Shown: positions 54,963 through 55,498 of the stretch, piece by piece
Numbering within the stretch: the first letter of the stretch is position 1
Layout of the letters: every line of letters starts with the position of its first letter
NCBI GenBank assembly: GCA_903903975.1
Contig: CAIVAS010000232.1
Span: 1-55,498 of the forward strand
Source of the DNA: an uncultured Burkholderiales bacterium
GTDB lineage: Bacteria > Pseudomonadota > Gammaproteobacteria > Burkholderiales > Burkholderiaceae_E
Direction of reading: 5' to 3'
DNA length: 55,498 nt
The notes under the pieces: generated by a model
What the model was told of the DNA's origin: nothing
The model's input: the letters and a program-made list of their open reading frames with translations, nothing else
Databases searched by the model: none
Translations under genes and position numbers: made by a program

Positions 54963-55223
54963 ATGAATATGGCAATGCTGACGGTTCGCAACATCACCGA
55001 CGAAGTACATCGTGCCCTGCGCGTGCGTGCCGCCCAGCGCGGCCACAGCATGGAGGCCGAGGTCCGTGAAATCCTGGAGTCTGCGGTCATTCCGCGGGGG
55101 CGCGTGAAGCTGGGCTCGCTGCTGGCTGACATGGGCAGGCGAGCCAAGCTGAGTGATGAAGAGTTTTCCGTCTTCGACCAGGTGCGTAGCAAGGCGCCTG
55201 CTCGCCCCGTGAGCTTCGAATGA
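54963..55223 (+). CDS. FitA/VapB-type antitoxin
   Basis: An 86-residue protein in the FitA/StbC style: MLTVRNITDEVHRALRVRAAQRGHSMEAEVREILESAV, a ribbon-helix-helix, then a linker and a C-terminal toxin-binding tail. Several in-frame ATGs (54948, 54963, 54969, 54975) are possible; 54963 was chosen arbitrarily among them. Its stop overlaps the toxin ATG (ATGA). Confidence 0.9.
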   Translation: MNMAMLTVRNITDEVHRALRVRAAQRGHSMEAEVREILESAVIPRGRVKLGSLLADMGRRAKLSDEEFSVFDQVRSKAPARPVSFE

Positions 55224-55498
55224 TCCTTCTGGACACCAACGTGGTGTCGGAGCCACTGCGTCGGGCACCCGATGCGCGTGTCACAGAGTGGATCGACGCC
55301 CAAGCACTGGAAACACTGTTCTTGTCGTCCGTTACGGTGGCTGAGCTGCGCGCCGGCTTGGCGCTACTGCCGGCAGGTAAGCGCCAGGTGGGATTGCAAG
55401 AAAGTCTGGAAACGCGGGTGCTGCCGTTGTTCTCTGGCCGAGTGTTGTCGTTTGATCTGGGCTGCACTCAAGCCTATGCGGATTTGATGGCCAAGGCA
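55220..55498 (+). CDS. FitB/VapC-type PIN toxin, 3'-truncated by window edge
   Basis: 93 codons remain open to the end of the window. It begins MILLDTNVVSEPLRRAPDARV, with Asp5 and Glu42 (SVTVAELRAGL) as PIN active-site acids, and is read in frame to AYADLMAKA. FitB-type toxins run to about 140 residues, so roughly a third is missing. Coupled to the antitoxin by a 4-base overlap. Confidence 0.92.
   Translation, partial: MILLDTNVVSEPLRRAPDARVTEWIDAQALETLFLSSVTVAELRAGLALLPAGKRQVGLQESLETRVLPLFSGRVLSFDLGCTQAYADLMAKA

Overview
The window is a GC-rich, densely packed chromosomal segment. Several features point to a betaproteobacterium, probably Burkholderiales: a dacA-dat-ybeD-lipB-lipA run, a red-type (form IC) Rubisco operon with cbbX, a Bug-type solute-binding protein, and a PEP-CTERM sorting tail. 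The taxonomic call is inference. No rRNA, tRNA, CRISPR array, insertion sequence or phage gene was recognised.

Layout. 1-3536 (+): the tail of a lipid-related cluster (MFS permease, DUF3833 lipoprotein, SDR, NTF2-fold protein) followed by a diiron protein resembling acyl-ACP desaturases. 3604-8899: a class I glutamine amidotransferase, a small membrane protein, type I pantothenate kinase (coaA), and a pta-ackA pair. 7970-16954: cbbR divergent from cbbLSXYFPT, which gives Rubisco, its activase, CbbY phosphatase, fructose bisphosphatase, phosphoribulokinase and transketolase, the core of CO2 fixation. 16995-18956: a toxin-antitoxin patch (VapBC, TumE/TumA-like) surrounding the broken 3' end of a PEP-CTERM gene.

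19185-23340 (-): dacA-dat-ybeD-lipB-lipA (cell wall and lipoate). 23415-26974: small housekeeping and hypothetical genes, a VanZ-like membrane protein and birA. 26975-39100: a catabolic and transport block with a Dpp/Opp-type ABC importer, two amidases, an M81 metallopeptidase, a Bug-type binding protein and a TauD-type dioxygenase. 39269-40683: a four-helix membrane protein with a two-heme b-type histidine pattern, translationally coupled to a membrane-anchored eight-heme c-type cytochrome, with an FNR-like box upstream. 40759-42658: NIPSNAP protein, histidine phosphatase and fatty acid hydroxylase-type enzyme. 42660-43282: HigBA with a clear promoter/operator. 43292-52748: acyl-CoA metabolism (ligase, thioesterase, dehydrogenase, enoyl-CoA hydratase) with two more TauD/TfdA dioxygenases, a transporter, an aminotransferase and a hydrolase. 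53086-55498: a second toxin-antitoxin patch with HicB and a frameshifted hicA, a DUF2164 protein, a RelE/ParE toxin remnant, and a FitAB-type pair cut by the window end.

How it fits together. The organism can apparently fix CO2 through the Calvin cycle under CbbR control and also carries peptide/amide and acyl-CoA catabolism, suggesting a facultative autotroph. The least familiar unit is the diheme-b/octaheme-c pair, which looks like a quinol-linked electron conduit. The two toxin-antitoxin patches contain most of the damaged genes and look like insertion and decay zones.
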